Assembly: GCA_028554755.1 (NCBI GenBank) | Contig: JAPTOF010000001.1 | Span: 35,483,501 to 35,547,500, forward strand | DNA: 64,000 nt | Direction of reading: 5' to 3' | Origin: Cordia subcordata | Lineage: Eukaryota > Streptophyta > Magnoliopsida > Boraginales > Cordiaceae | In this document: positions 22,633 through 35,257 of the stretch, in pieces | How positions within the stretch are numbered: position 1 is the stretch's first letter | Layout of the letters: each line of letters starts with the position of its first letter | The notes under the pieces: model-generated | Seen by the model: the letters and a program-made list of their open reading frames with translations, nothing else | Told to the model about the DNA's origin: nothing | The model's database searches: none | Position numbers and translations under genes: made by a program

Positions 22633-23061
22633 TCATTAGAGTATTATTTCTTTCACATAAAAAGTTCATAAAATCCAAGACCACTTATAAGATTCAGGAC
22701 TGCTTCACTTAGCACTAATTGATTTTAGGTTGAAACTTCAAGATTCTTTAGATGGTATCAAAGCCAAGTTATGGGCCAATTATATTTGTTTATGTGTGAA
22801 CCTTCTTTCTCCACGTGTGACGTTCTAATTGTCCACGTGTGACCTTTCTTCATCCACGTATGACATTCTTATCTATTCACGTGTGACCTAATTTGTCAAT
22901 TATCAAATCAGGTCACACGCAAGGGAGAGTATTAGAATATTATTTCTTTCGCATAGAAAGTTCATAAAATCTAAAACCACTTAATAAGATCTTAAATTAT
23001 TCCATCTCATACTATTAATTTTTGTCAATTGATTTTAAGTTAAAATCTCTGAATTCTTTTA
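22633..23061 (+). mobile_element. TRIM 2
   Basis: The LTRs at about 22633-22751 and 22930-23061 share ATTAGAnTATTATTTCTTTC, AAAGTTCATAAAATC and AATTGATTTTAnGTT. The primer-binding site TGGTATCAAAGCC is at 22753-22765 (plant initiator tRNA-Met type, one mismatch). The polypurine tract GCAAGGGAGAG lies at about 22919-22928. The internal part is only about 165 bp and contains four CACGTG-like repeats. LTR edges are degenerate, so boundaries are good to a few bases and no clean target duplication was found. Confidence 0.72.
22811..22888. repeat. four spaced CCACGTGTGAC motifs inside TRIM 2
   Basis: CCACGTGTGAC occurs at 22811 and 22833, CCACGTATGAC at 22854 and TCACGTGTGAC at 22877, spaced 21-23 bp. 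CACGTG is the G-box core bound by plant bZIP and bHLH factors. Whether these sites act is not known; they may simply be a minisatellite. Confidence 0.7.
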
Positions 23062-23543
23062 ATGTTCGTTAATGAAGTGACCTCATTTTCCATTTGAAGG
23101 ACTTGGGTCACTTGACTGACTTTGTAGCAGGGCAATGAAAATGGCAAGTCATTAAATCAATGGGACAAAGTGATTAAATAAGAATAGCAAAAAAAAAAAA
23201 AAAAAAACCAAAAAGAAGATACTCGAGTTCTAGAATTAGAAGACTTCACCACTTGAGATGAACTTACGGACCTAGATAGAATTGAATGGTTGACAAACTA
23301 AGAAAGAAGATTGGGACGACGTCACTTGAGGGTGGCTGCTACGTTGGCCGCAGGGTCTTATTTCTATTGGACTTGAAGCTGGGCAGCTAACGCATTAAGT
23401 ATCTCGATTAAAAAGTACATTCGTGAAAATGAAATTCTTAGAAAGTACATTTGCAAGAATGAAACTCAAAGGTATAGACAAGAACCCGTATCGTCGTAAT
23501 TGGATATTAATAATTATTAATTAATATAACTATAACTTTATGT

Positions 23544-23783
23544 GGTGTTTAGAATAAGTTTATTATAAAATACTTGTCTTATTAACGTAAAGAAGACAAT
23601 GTATAAGATATAAGACATCTTATTACAAATATTTTATTAAAATCAAATAAATCATACTTTTTTATCTTATAAAATATAAGCAATCAATTATTGACTTATT
23701 TTTTACAATTATAAATAAGACATGAAAACTCAGAATAAACACTTTTTTTAATATAAACATCAACTAAGATAATTAGAGTTGGC
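23544..23783. mobile_element. MITE of the GTGTTTGGAATAAG family, copy 1
   Basis: GTGTTTAGAATAAGTTTATT opens the copy. Internally it shares TTATCTTATAAAATATAAGCAAT and TTACAATTATAnATAAGA with the copies at 37366-37776 and 43380-43650. The right end is degraded. Confidence 0.55.
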
Positions 23784-25747
23784 AAGTATAACTAGTAAAA
23801 CAGATACTTGGATCATCAATTTAGGATGAAAATAGATAAATGAATAAAAACTAAAAAAAAAGAAAACAACTACAGTACTATATTTATGTGATGTGTGGCA
23901 AATTCACTATTAAAATTTTAATCTCACATAATTGAAATGAATTATTGATTTGAATCCTGAATTCTCCTTATGAACTACAAGATTTTCATAAATCATGTTA
24001 ACATATTATATGAACACATGTAAATACCGGATCTTCCTAAAACATCAAAAGAAATTTATCATTAATGCATTAAATTAGCCCAGTATTACTATAAATATGC
24101 AGTGGCAATTGTACCTCAAAATTTGCCCGTTGTGGATAATATGAAATGATGGTTTAATAATATCCTACTTAGAGTTTTTAACGTTTATGATTTATCCTTG
24201 CTAAGCCCTTTTGTTTGCCTCATTATAAACTCATATAATACCACAATTTGTTAAGTTTTTAATAAAATAGTTTAAATGAGATCATTTTGAAAAAGTAATA
24301 GTCCTTTTAAAACCAAAAATAGTTCGATGGTCAAAATAGAACTAGTTGAATAGTTTAGTAAGGTTTGCAATAATATACCCTTGGTAAAGATATATCTTTA
24401 TTGAAAAACAAAGTGAACATTTTGACGTCTAAATAGTTTTATAATAATACTAATTATTAGTGAAACAATTAGAATTGACAATTTTATTTTTGTATACGAT
24501 GATACGTAGGTTAGCAGAACTACTGTTTTTCTAATTGAATAGGTATTGTTAGATAGATATATACAGCATTTAGCTAGTGACAAAATTTTTTCTTTTACTA
24601 AAAATAATAACATAACTTGTACTATTAAATTTCAAAAGGTCAAGTTAATGCTTATATAAAACTTTCATTATCAGTATTTAATAGTCACCGTATACCTTCT
24701 AAGGAAACGCAAATATACAATTATATGTAAAGAAATTAAAAATGTAAAACAGTCGTAATAGAATATATTATCTCACACTAATATTTAGTTTAGAATATAT
24801 TTTTCATATGCAAATTCAAATCCAAGACAATTAAGATTTGATATGTTAATGCATAACAAGTATAAGATGTATATATATAAAGTAACAAGGACTATATGAT
24901 TTTTGTTATTTATTTAAGTAAAATTTGATTAAAAAAATTAGGGCAAAAGTACATTTATATGTATGACAAGGAAATATATAATGCCTTTTCGAACATATAG
25001 TAGTAATCAAAATGAATTCTTAGCAGATTGCTTTCATATTTTTCTCATTGCTTTTAAGCATTTTGGAATTTAATGGTCATCATAATGTGAATAACTATTG
25101 TAAATACAATTATAACTACAATCATATCCATTATAAAAAAAAATCATATATCATTCATTCCAGGTAATAATTTTGAGCTAATTAGAATAATTAAGAATAT
25201 TTTATTAAACATTGTTTCGCTCATAAAATATGAGTAATACTAAAATATTCTTTTCAATTCATGCTCTCAGTATGTCAGATATATGAGTATATCCAAGGAA
25301 TATATAAAAAGAGATTTTATTATTTTACATATCTTCCCAAACAAGTTTTGTCCGTATAATGACAGAAAATCTTGTAGATATTGTTGAATGATACTCAATT
25401 ATAATTTTTAAAACTCTTGCAATCTTACGTAAATATTTCATAACGAGTTATTGGAAGATTTATTGTCTTGTAATGGTCATATCTTTCTTTGCAATATTCA
25501 CAAAATAATATGTTTTTCTTCTTTTATTTTCACAATATACCTAGGTTTTAAACATTTTTTGGAGATAACAATAAAGAAATATTATTTAACTTGTCGCAAT
25601 CCTTCAAAGATGCATAATTTCATTCTATAATTATTTTCTCCATAATTCATAATATCCATATGAATTTTAACCTCAAGGGTTTATTTCATATCTATAGCTT
25701 GATATAATAAAGATGATGAACTGTTAGTTCATAATTATATGGATATC
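23784..25747. other. gene-free AT-rich stretch
   Basis: The sequence is strongly AT-rich. No reading frame with recognisable protein similarity, no RNA gene and no clear repeat boundary were found. Confidence 0.55.
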
Positions 25748-26581
25748 CAGGGCCGAAGCTGCGGTGGTGGCCATCACCCTTTAGTTTTTAAATTTTTTTC
25801 TTTTTTTTAAAACTTTTTTCAAGTTACAAACTTTTACATGTATAATTCGCCACCCTCATTTTGTAAGCTCCTTTAAAGGTGGCCTTGTGGTTTGCTACTA
25901 TATTTTTTTAATTTTTAAATTTTGCACTTTTTTTTCAATATTTTAACCTTATTAAATATTTAATTTGATATTATTTTTTAATTACTTTGTTCAACAATTT
26001 CCATTACAAAAATTATGTAGCGATAAAGCTTCTTGTTTCTTAAATTAGATTATTATCTTTGACTTCAATTTTAGTTTTTAGTTGCTTTTGTACAAACGAC
26101 TCATACCTATATGCATATTATTGATATTTTATTTTATTGAATTATTTAACTTGATTTTTTCATTCTTAACAATTATAAAAAACAAGGGTTTGTTTTATTC
26201 TTTATTATTATAATTGTAAAATTTTTTTGTCATTAATATAACTAGTATACTAATCTTTATCATTGGCAAAGAGATTTTTGAAACTATTGACACTGAATTA
26301 ATCATTGATGAATGTGAAAGAATGAAAATACATATAGCACAATTTACAATGACTAATGTAAAAATATAATTCTCAGAATTTTGTGCTTTAGGTGGTCTAT
26401 TTGTACTAGGTGATGTTGAAGACTTAGAATAAGTTTTATTAATATATAATATCTTATTTTACAGTTTATTATTATTTTAGAAGTGAGTCTTCTAATTTAG
26501 ATGAAAATTTTGAACCAAATTAACGAGTTGGTATAAATATTTTCTCACCACCCTTTATTAAAAATTCTAGATCCGTCACTG
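25748..26581. mobile_element. putative hAT-like non-autonomous element
   Basis: The left end reads CAGGGCCGAAGCTGCGG with GGTGGTGGCCA following. The right end on the opposite strand reads CAGTGACGGATCTAGAATTT with AAAGGGTGGTGAG following. These resemble the CAGTGGCGGANCCAGAATTT termini of a common plant hAT group. The 8-bp flanks TGGATATC and AAGATAAG do not match well, so the target duplication is unproven. No transposase is seen. Confidence 0.5.
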
Positions 26582-27700
26582 AAGATAAGTATCTAACAAC
26601 AAGTTTACACCAAAACACTAGTTCGGTTGAATTACGGTAAATACATTCTTTGACGTGTTAATCCCTTCATAACATAAGGTGCCTTTACAATTCTACCCAA
26701 ACATGATCCAAATATACTATATGTGTCAACAGGTGATATAACTTATAGTTTGTTTATCTAACAAATAATGAAAAATAAAGAGTTAACTTAGTGGCACCGA
26801 CCTAAGAAAAGGAAAGAGAAGAAAAAGGTATTATAGGTTATCCATTCCTAGATAACTATATTTCCTTTCAAATATGGAAGATGATCCATTAATACAATGA
26901 GTATGTGGGGTTTGCCAAAATTTATTTCTTTTCCTTTTTTAATGCATGGATTTGCGAAGCAAGGTGATTATGATGTTTTTGGGAGTTATTAACCACTAAT
27001 CGCCATGGTGTGTGCTGCAAAATACTTCTTAATTACCTTCTAAATAATGTCACTCACTGAGAAATGAAAAAGAAAATAAAATAAGTATGGTTCTGCTCGG
27101 CGATAAATATTCAGTTAGCATTAATTTTACGATAAATAGTGTCTCATATTAACTTTTAGCGTTTGTTAAACTCCTATATCTTGGATCGTCGAGAGTGGAT
27201 CTCAACTAAATCTCGAGCTCCACACATGATAAGTTCTGCCCAACTAGAATTCGAGTGGTAAAGAGGTATAAATGTGATTGTAAATGTTTGAGTTGTAATC
27301 ACCATTGATACAGCAATTTCATATTATAAAAAATCTTGAGACTGCTCATTTTCTTTCTTTCTTTCTTTTTTTTTCATAATTAGAAGCTTGTGGTAACGTT
27401 ACAAAACTAAATGCATCGGGTTATAGAGTTATAAAATTATCAATTATGGTGCTTTAGTTTAAGAATTCGTTTGGAAAAGTACATCTATATATTAATCTAG
27501 CTGTCAAAAGTAATCGAAAATTTTCTAATTACTCTAATCATTATGTAAATTCAAATTCATAATTCGAAACGTAGTAATTTTCTGTAAACTTTATACGTCA
27601 ACTAATTATTTTTATGATAAAATTGTTAATCTCCAATGTCATTCATAAGAAAAATGATTGATTTTGACAAATGGAGGAATAAAATCTCAAAGATCACGAT
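26582..27700. other. gene-free AT-rich stretch
   Basis: Nothing is recognised apart from short T-rich and TTTC runs near 27350. Confidence 0.5.
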
Positions 27701-27983
27701 CACTACAAAAGAAAAGGCGGCCGTTTTACTATATAAGTAGGGATTTTGTTAATACATAAATATATTTTTATATGAGATAATTAATAAATATATTCTTAGC
27801 TTGATTGGTGAATACTGATTATAGATTGCTATAATAACAAAGATTCTAGGTTCGAACTGTGAATGAAAACATTGTGTGGGTTTCTTTTTTTTCGTGAAAT
27901 CATATATAGGCAATAGTTTAAAAAGGCGACACCCTTCCCCATGGCGGTTTTATTATCGCTTATTACCTTTTTTTTTTGCAGTG
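27701..27983. mobile_element. small CACTA-like non-autonomous element
   Basis: It starts CACTACAAAAGAAAAGGCGG and ends, on the opposite strand, CACTGCAAAAAAAAAAAGG. GGCGG/CCGCC motifs occur near both ends, as in the subterminal parts of CACTA elements. The 3-bp flanks GAT and AAT do not match, so this rests on the termini alone. Confidence 0.5.
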
Positions 27984-30900
27984 AATTAAATACAACAGAT
28001 CGTGTGAAGATGAAATATAAATTTGCAAGTGGCGTTCTGGCCCCGCAACCAGCTTACTAAACCCCTTACTTTGAGCATTAGAGGTACATAGAATCTCCTT
28101 GAAATCCTAACTGCTATGTGAAAAATGGCAACTAATAAATACTAACCTCTACAAGCTAACAAGTTAATGTTAACTAAAAAAATGTACATATTAATTTATC
28201 TTTGGATAAACAAATCTAACCTTGTATTCAGAATTATATATTTCAAACTTACGAGAAGTCGTCAATCAACGTGAGACATCCCACACCAAGCAAACAAACT
28301 TCACTGCTGGGGCTGATTCATGTAATTTGTTTTAATTAGATTATACCATATAATTTTATAATTACATTAATATACTCTTTTTATGACGAGTTATAAATTT
28401 TATAGTACATTGATGTGTTCTATTATATTTTATAAATCAATTGAGGACTATAAGTAATATTTACGATGAAGACTAATATATTTTTTAGTGAAGGTTAATT
28501 AATTTTTAATTAAAAAATCTGCCCAATAAAAAAATAAAAAGGAGTGTTTTTTGTGTTAAATTTTGAAAGAAAAAAAAAGTTCTTTTAGAAGTTTAAAGTT
28601 TTTACTTCAAAAAAAAAAAATAAGTTGAGATTGAGCGTTTTCTAAAAATTTTAATATTTTTTAAAGTCAATCAAATGCTTATTAATTTCCACCAAAAAAA
28701 AAAGATGAAATACTTTCTTATAAAAGGGGGAAAAAAATTCAAACGAACCCTTAAAAAACTCAAAGGTCAGCAAAAACTGTAACCCAAGATTGCTTATGGT
28801 TAGATCTTTTTTAATTTTCTTTCTTTCTCTTTTTTTTTTTTGGGTAAATTATGATTACATTCACCTAATCCTCATTTAGCAAGAGATCAGATAAGAAAAC
28901 AAGGACAAAAAGTTGAGGGTAATCCATCAAATTTTGTCACTAATCTCCACATATCTTTGTTAGCTTTTATAATGTCTTCTCATGCTAATCGATCTAATAG
29001 TGAAAAAGATGAATTAGGATGAGAAATGATGGATTACACCGCCCATGACAAGATTCAACTAGAAGATAAAAGTGGATGTTAATCAATTGACATTCAAATC
29101 AACTTTCACCATCCTCAAATTTAAGATTCACTATATAATTGACTCCTTTTTGCTGTTTAATAGTGTAGGATTACATCAGAATGTGAATACGCGAGTTGAA
29201 AGGATCGAGAAGTGTGTGAACACACCTCTTGATTGGATGCCTAAAATTCTAGTAAAACTCAAAAGTTTGTCAATTTCTTATGTTAAATCCTATATTACGG
29301 GTAAAATGCGCTTCACATTTTATAATTTGTTTAATTAATTGATTATTGACACAATTTTCTGCCCTTATATTTTTTCATCAAAATTAACTTATTCTGCATC
29401 ATATGCGTCTTTTTTTCTTTTTTTTACTGATACGTGTGTTAAGACATGCAATATACCGTGTATTTTCATAAAAATACTATTATTTTGAACTAATGACATT
29501 CAAATAATAATGGAATAAAAAGAAGAGATTGTACTACCTTTTGAAATCTGTAAGAGGTAATGTGATAAGTTTTAAAAACAAGGGCGTGGGGGGGGGGGGG
29601 AGGGGAATTGAGGATGGGTGGAGATAACCAATTAAAGAGACAAACCACAAGATAATCAGCCGCAGAGGTAATATGCCATTTTTTCAAAAGTACAAAGGGT
29701 AAATGTCGCAATTTTATAACATAGTTATTTACATAAACCACATGAAGACAAGGCACATTTTATCCACCCACCTAATTATTGTAGAATAATTTTGTGTGTA
29801 TATTAAAGAAAACCCATTCTCAATCCGATTTTCCACTCTTAATGGGATTTCAACCTTAAGTTATCATTTCTAAATAAAGAAGTAGTTTCAACCAATTAAG
29901 TTATTTCTTAATTTTTAAAATAATTATATGTTTCACATATTTGCATCGATAAAACTTAATTCTCCTTAAAAAGAAAAAGTAAATGACTCATGCACAATAT
30001 TTATCATTATAGTTTATTTATTATTCGTTGTGTTATGATAAAACATTTTAGATAAATGTCTCTTTGTAGGTAAAGATTCAATTTCCTTTGGTTTTAAGGT
30101 TTTTCTTTTTTTTATTTAAAAAAATAATGGTCCCTTCATCTCCTCCCTTTCATTACACCTTTTGTGTGTGTCTGTGTGTAAAACGTTCTAAAACTCATGC
30201 CTCTTCTCTAAAAGTGATTAGCACCTTTTTCTTTCACTTTTGACCTTTTTCTTTCACTTCTGAGTGTCACTTTGTCTATAAAATATTTCTAAACATTAAA
30301 ACCACAACTTTAACATTGAAGAAAATGCAATTACTCTCATATAATCATCTTCCTCCTTGTTTAAAAAAAAAATTTGGTTAATCATTTTATGGTCATCCAA
30401 ATTCACGAGTAGGAGCACTTTTAACGAGAATAATCTGTTTATTATATTACAATTCTACAAATTTGTGTCAACAATTATAAATTATTAATACAATTATGAT
30501 AAAATAATTTAAATAATATTAAATTATTAAAGCATATTCATTATTTTATAATATTAAAGATGTTCACTTTTGATAAAGTTTTGTTCCTATGACAACACTA
30601 TTTATGGAAACCTTTGTCAAGAGACAACAAAAGAAAAGAAAATTAGAAATGGAGGAGCGTCGTCAACGCGCGTGGTGCGTCGAGGGGTCACGCCTAGCTG
30701 TCAATTCGAACTAAAATAATCGGGACGTAAAAAGAGAATCCAATGCTAGAGCCGATTATTATACTGTGAAAAGACATAACAAATGGAGAAAAAATGGGCA
30801 ATGGAAAGAGACTGTACGGACGCGGATTCACGAGATAACGTTGCACGTGGCCCACAACCCAAAGGCCCATTCTCAAATTTTGGCAGCTTTTTGTTTTCGG

Positions 30901-31337
30901 GCTCGCTCGAATTCATTTTTTCATTAAAAAAAATATTTTTTAAAAAAATTATATTTTTTTCTTTGTAACGAGTATTTAGATTTATTTTATAAAAAATTAG
31001 AAATATGAGAAAAGTTCAACTTCATTATTTTTCAAAAGTCAGAATTTTTAATTTTTTTAAAAAGTATTTTTTCAAAAATTTTAGAAAAAATAATTTTAAA
31101 AACCAATTCAAACTATCCTAAAATCTTGAGCCAAAAAAAAAAAAGGGATAAATTATTCGTAAAGTCTCTCAGCTATGGTATGTGGAGGACAAATTAATTT
31201 TTGATCTTTCAAAACAAATTTTTTAGAGCTCATCTGAATTGATGTTTTTAATAATTTAATTTGACTTTTTTGTAAAGAGTTTTTAATTTTTTTTAAAACT
31301 AAGCAAATATTTGTTGCAGAAAAATATACATTTTCGG

Positions 31338-31389
<52 letters not shown>

Positions 31390-31741
31390 CTAACGAAGCC
31401 GACCTTAATTCTTGAACTTATTATAGTGATAGAAAACTACCTTTTCCATATGGGATTTATTGCAGGCACATAGTTTTCTCTTTCAAAAATTAAAAAAAGT
31501 TAAGATTTAGATGAAATTAGTCCGGCACTATCGACGCCGCGTTATTGTAATTTGATGGACCAAAAAGTTTGTTCTAAAATATGTCATCGGCATAATTTAC
31601 TAATCCTCGTACTAATCCCCCCATTAATTTATTTTTCAATATTCACGTGGTACCACTTTCTGCAGAAGATCTTTTATATTCTCACCTGTACACTTAAAAT
31701 AATTTATTTTCCATTTTTTCCTCCTATGACGAGGAAGTAAG
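27984..31741. other. gene-free stretch with MITE relics and microsatellites
   Basis: No supported gene. A 15-base G tract lies at about 29588-29600. 30896-31121 has GGGCTCGCTCGAATTCATTT on the left and AGGATAGTTTGAATTGG on the opposite strand at the right, a possible relic of the Tourist-like family at 7619. A (TA)n array lies at 31341-31382. Confidence 0.5.
31341..31382. repeat. (TA)n microsatellite
   Basis: About 21 uninterrupted TA units, followed by a short CA run. Confidence 0.95.
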
Positions 31742-32541
31742 TAAAGGTGGTAATTGAATTGGATATTCGGATATCGGATTAAGAAACTAAGTATTCAATC
31801 AGATAGTTAAAAACTACCTATTCGGGCGGACACCAGATTTTTGGATAGCGAATAGTTCGGATACGAATTTTAGGAATTTTTTTAATAAACTAAAAAAATT
31901 CAAATCCTAGCTATTATTTTAAATATCTTTTTGAAATTATCGATTATTAGGCAAGTAACTTGCTTTTTAAAATGAAAGAAAGAGACGTAGACATAAAATA
32001 AAAACATAGTCCTTTACAAAACCATACAACATAAGACACATAGAAAGCACGCCAATATTTAGCTATAAGAGTTAAATAAAAAATATAGTCATTATCTCTA
32101 CTTAGAAAACACACAAAAAGTTTAAATGCGCTTTATACTGTACATTTTAAATAAGAAGTCTACACAATCCACTATCCATATTCCACACACACCAAATACA
32201 AAGTGTATATGTTTACAATTCATAATCCACACACATTAAATAAAGTTTAAAGTTTTTAACATAAAAAAACATGACCAGATAATTTGAATGAAGTGCACTT
32301 TCAATTCTTAAGTCTTGACTTTTGTTGACTATTATAATATTATATTATTTTAATTTTAGAAAAAAGTTCGGGTAATCCGATATCCAAACGGGTAGCAAAA
32401 TTGCTACCTGAATATTGGAAAAAAATTCGAATATCGGATTGGATATATCCGAAATTTGAAAAAAAAAAACTTTTTTTACCTATCTGTTCGAATGCAGATG
32501 CGAATGTGGGTTTGGATGCGGATCAGGTAGTCCCATCCCTA
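31742..32541. mobile_element. hAT-type non-autonomous element with perfect 8-bp target duplication
   Basis: The ends are TAAAGGTGGTAATTG and, on the opposite strand, TAGGGATGGGACTACC. They are flanked by identical 8-bp repeats GAAGTAAG at 31734-31741 and 32542-32549. TAGGGRTGG termini with 8-bp duplications define hAT elements. Inside, GGATATTCGGATATCGG near the left is matched by inverted ATATCGGATTGGATATATCCG near the right. The 800-bp body has no transposase. Confidence 0.82.
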
Positions 32542-32549
32542 GAAGTAAG

Positions 32550-34733
32550 TAAATAGAATTCAATCGGGTTTACTCTAAAATGGTAAATCTTGTAGAGTAG
32601 TTATGCACTTAAATGTATTTTTTTTAAATTAACTAAATATTATATAATATATGTAATAAGAGGACGTAAGTTTAAATTTGAGATTTTTAATCACAATGAG
32701 TTACTAACTGACTGCTCCATACAATTTTTGAAAATTATTTTAATTAATAATGCAAATAAATAGTGCTCAAACTTTTTTCTTCTCTTTCTTCCTCTTCTTC
32801 TTCTTTTTGTTTTCTTTCTCTTTTTTTTTTATTTATAATTTTAATATCACCGCTCAACAAGTCATTGGGCATTTTCTGTACATTCTCCTTTTCCTTTCTT
32901 TCTTTCCTTTTTTTTTTTTTGGTGTCTCTGTCTGTGGTCATATCTGCCTTTATTTTCTCTTCTGCAGATGGATGCATCTATATTGATGGTCATCTACTTG
33001 TTACTTTGTTTCTTATTAATTTCCAGGACAGTGAGCATTGAGTTTCTCAACCGTTTGACTTAGGATTAATTGGTAATCAAAGAGTTTAATTTTTGACGTA
33101 TAAATATATACGTATAATAGATCAATTAGTATAAATTAGTATAAAAAATAGATCAATTAGTATAAATTGGAAAATACTCGAGCTGGTCAAAACAGAAAGG
33201 CAATGCATTGTTGCGCTGTGTAGCTAACTAATTCGTCCTCATGTGGTTTCCAGAAACATCAAAAAGCTCCGATTTTCGTACACACTATATGCACATTTGT
33301 ATGCATGTATGTATACATATAAATGTTATATTAATACTGATACCTCCTTTTTTTTTTTTTTGCCGGTTTAAAATTCAGACCTTTAATTCAATCTCTGCTC
33401 CTTTCTGAAGAACTAGTTTCAATTATTTAAACTGTTTCTTGAACTCTATTTTATATTAATACTTACTAGTGTGAGTGTTATATGTTTTTTTTTCTTTTTC
33501 TAAATAATAACATGGGTAAAGTTAATTACTTTTATTAAGAAAAAATTCTATCACATTTATTGAATTGCTAGAAAGAAATAAAATTTTAAAAAAATTTGAA
33601 AAAGCAACTCACGCTTGTCACACCCAAAAAATATCTTACTCTTCTATAACAATAAGAAAAAATATATAGGGAAATATGAAGGGTGTTACTCTAAAGACTT
33701 ATACAGACAAATACCACATTGAAATTCATCGGAAAAGTCTTTATTTCTAGAGCTTGTTTGAATTAATTTTTTTAGAGTACTTTTCATAATTTTTAAAGTA
33801 TTTTTTTTGAGAAACAAAAAGCCTTTTCTTAAAGATTCTAACTTTTGTAATTCTTTTAAAAAAATTTCATAAAAAAAGTCAATCCAAATAAGTGCAGATA
33901 GTGTATGTTACATCATATATGAGTGTGCGCGTGTTGTTGCAGTTTGACGGAGAGAATGCTTGAATGGGCTTTTGGGTTGACGAATCGTTTCCATGATGGG
34001 CCAGTAAATGGGCCCATTTCGATATTTTTTCAATTTAATAAAAAAGCAGTATGCTTTTTCATTAAAAACAAATTTGAAATAAATATTTGAATTGACTTCA
34101 AAAGATATAATTTTAAACTCTTTAAAAAGTTTAATATATCCGGAAGCTATAAATTTATCCTTTAAAAGTGCACTTTTTTCAAAAATCATACCAGAAAGTA
34201 CTTATTTTAAACCAATTTATCGGAAAACTTATCAAGGTACCTACTTTTGTTTTATTATATTTTTATTCATATCAAATTTAGTTAATAAAATGTTTTATAT
34301 CTGAACAACTAGCGAACTAGTTAGACAAGAGGGTGTAATTCAGTAATAACATCTCTTACCGGTCTTGAATTTGAGGCATCATTGGAAGTAAATAAAAAAT
34401 TCTTATTGATTCTTTTCAAAAGAAGAAAAAGAAACTATCAGACATGAAATTCATAAAGTCAAGTCAGATAAAGGATGGAGAATCTCATTATTTTAATTTC
34501 AATTGGATTTCACCAAGTAGTTTCGAAATTATTTTTATGCAAGAAACAGAAAAACGTAAAAAGGAAAACTCGTCCATGATGAAGACAAATTGTATCATGA
34601 TAACTCATATTTTCTCCAATACTGTAAGTCTAATCATCCTTTAAGTTGACTATCTGTATATTTTAGCTGATATATAGGTTCTTCCAGCAAAGCTTTTGTC
34701 ATCCATTACAGGCTGATCAATTAGCAGCTGAGA
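32550..34733. other. gene-free stretch
   Basis: TTTTC/CTT low-complexity tracts at 32770-32930 create open frames on both strands that are not genes. 33749-33895 has GAGCTTGTTTGAATTAATTT on the left and GCACTTATTTGGATTGACTT on the opposite strand at the right, a probable shortened copy of the Tourist-like family at 7619. Confidence 0.55.
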
Positions 34734-34736
34734 TTA

Positions 34737-34848
34737 GGGTGTTTGGCTTTGCTTATTTGGTGTTTATAAGTAGCAAATAGTAAAAATTATGTAAGAAAGT
34801 GCTTTCTTTTAGGTGCTTATAAACACCTAAAATAAGCAAAACGCCCTC
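34737..34848. mobile_element. short Tourist-like MITE, copy 1
   Basis: GGGTGTTTGGCTTTGCTTAT on the left is mirrored by GAGGGCGTTTTGCTTATTTT on the opposite strand at the right, with TTA on both sides (34734-34736 and 34849-34851). At 112 bp it folds into a hairpin almost end to end. It is the same family as 37531-37648. Confidence 0.78.
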
Positions 34849-34851
34849 TTA

Positions 34852-35248
34852 AAGCTTGCTTTAGACGTCACCCGGAGTTTAATTAGCTTATGTCGCTATG
34901 ATATTAGCTAAGCGGATAGTAGATTAGATCACTAAGAAAGTTTATTTAGACCTTCTTTCATTGGATTGGGATTGTAATATCCCCCAAATTCTTCGGTCAA
35001 CTCTCTCTCTTGATAATGGTAAGAGTTAGATTAGCTTAACTTTGGCTTTTTAGGTGAAAATGTTTTGAATGTGAAGTTGACCAAATTTGGTGAAGTTTTT
35101 GAGTTCTTAAATATGTTTATCACTTTTAGTGTGAATAGGTTCAAAGATCAATTCTCAATAGATGTATATTGTGATCAGTCTTTGGCCTCCCTCGATGTAC
35201 TAAAAAGAACGACGTCGGCCCTACAACACTGTCATGATACAAATAAGA
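34852..35248. other. intergenic, no feature seen
   Basis: An open frame of 62 codons starting at 35065 has no recognisable similarity and no supporting context; it is not called a gene. Confidence 0.5.
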
Positions 35249-35257
35249 TTTAATAAT

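Larger units (their letters stand above)
20752..23510. repeat. duplicated segment in two copies, with later transposon insertions
   Basis: Copy 1 (about 20740-22585) and copy 2 (about 22607-23510) align in the same orientation. Shared runs include GAAGTGAnCTCATTTTCCATTTGAA, CTTTGTAGCAGGGCAA, CTATTGGACTTGAAG and AGTACnTTnGnAAGAATGAAA. Copy 1 is interrupted by a TRIM (21006-21622), a hAT element (21649-22083) and about 340 extra bases near 22165-22500. Copy 2 is interrupted by another TRIM (22633-23061). No gene is recognised in either copy. Confidence 0.75.

Noticed and set aside
24398..24613. 71-codon minus-strand frame in AT-rich DNA
   Set aside because: The length is expected by chance in this composition; no similarity.
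32744..33041. Overlapping open frames on both strands
   Set aside because: They come from TTC/TTT low-complexity sequence and have no domain, splice context or composition of a gene.
34092..34644. Two small plus-strand frames of 66-70 codons
   Set aside because: AT-rich chance frames with no recognisable motif or neighbour relation.
35065..35253. 62-codon frame ending near the foldback element
   Set aside because: It looks somewhat protein-like but shows no recognisable similarity, no start context and no flanking exons; left as intergenic.
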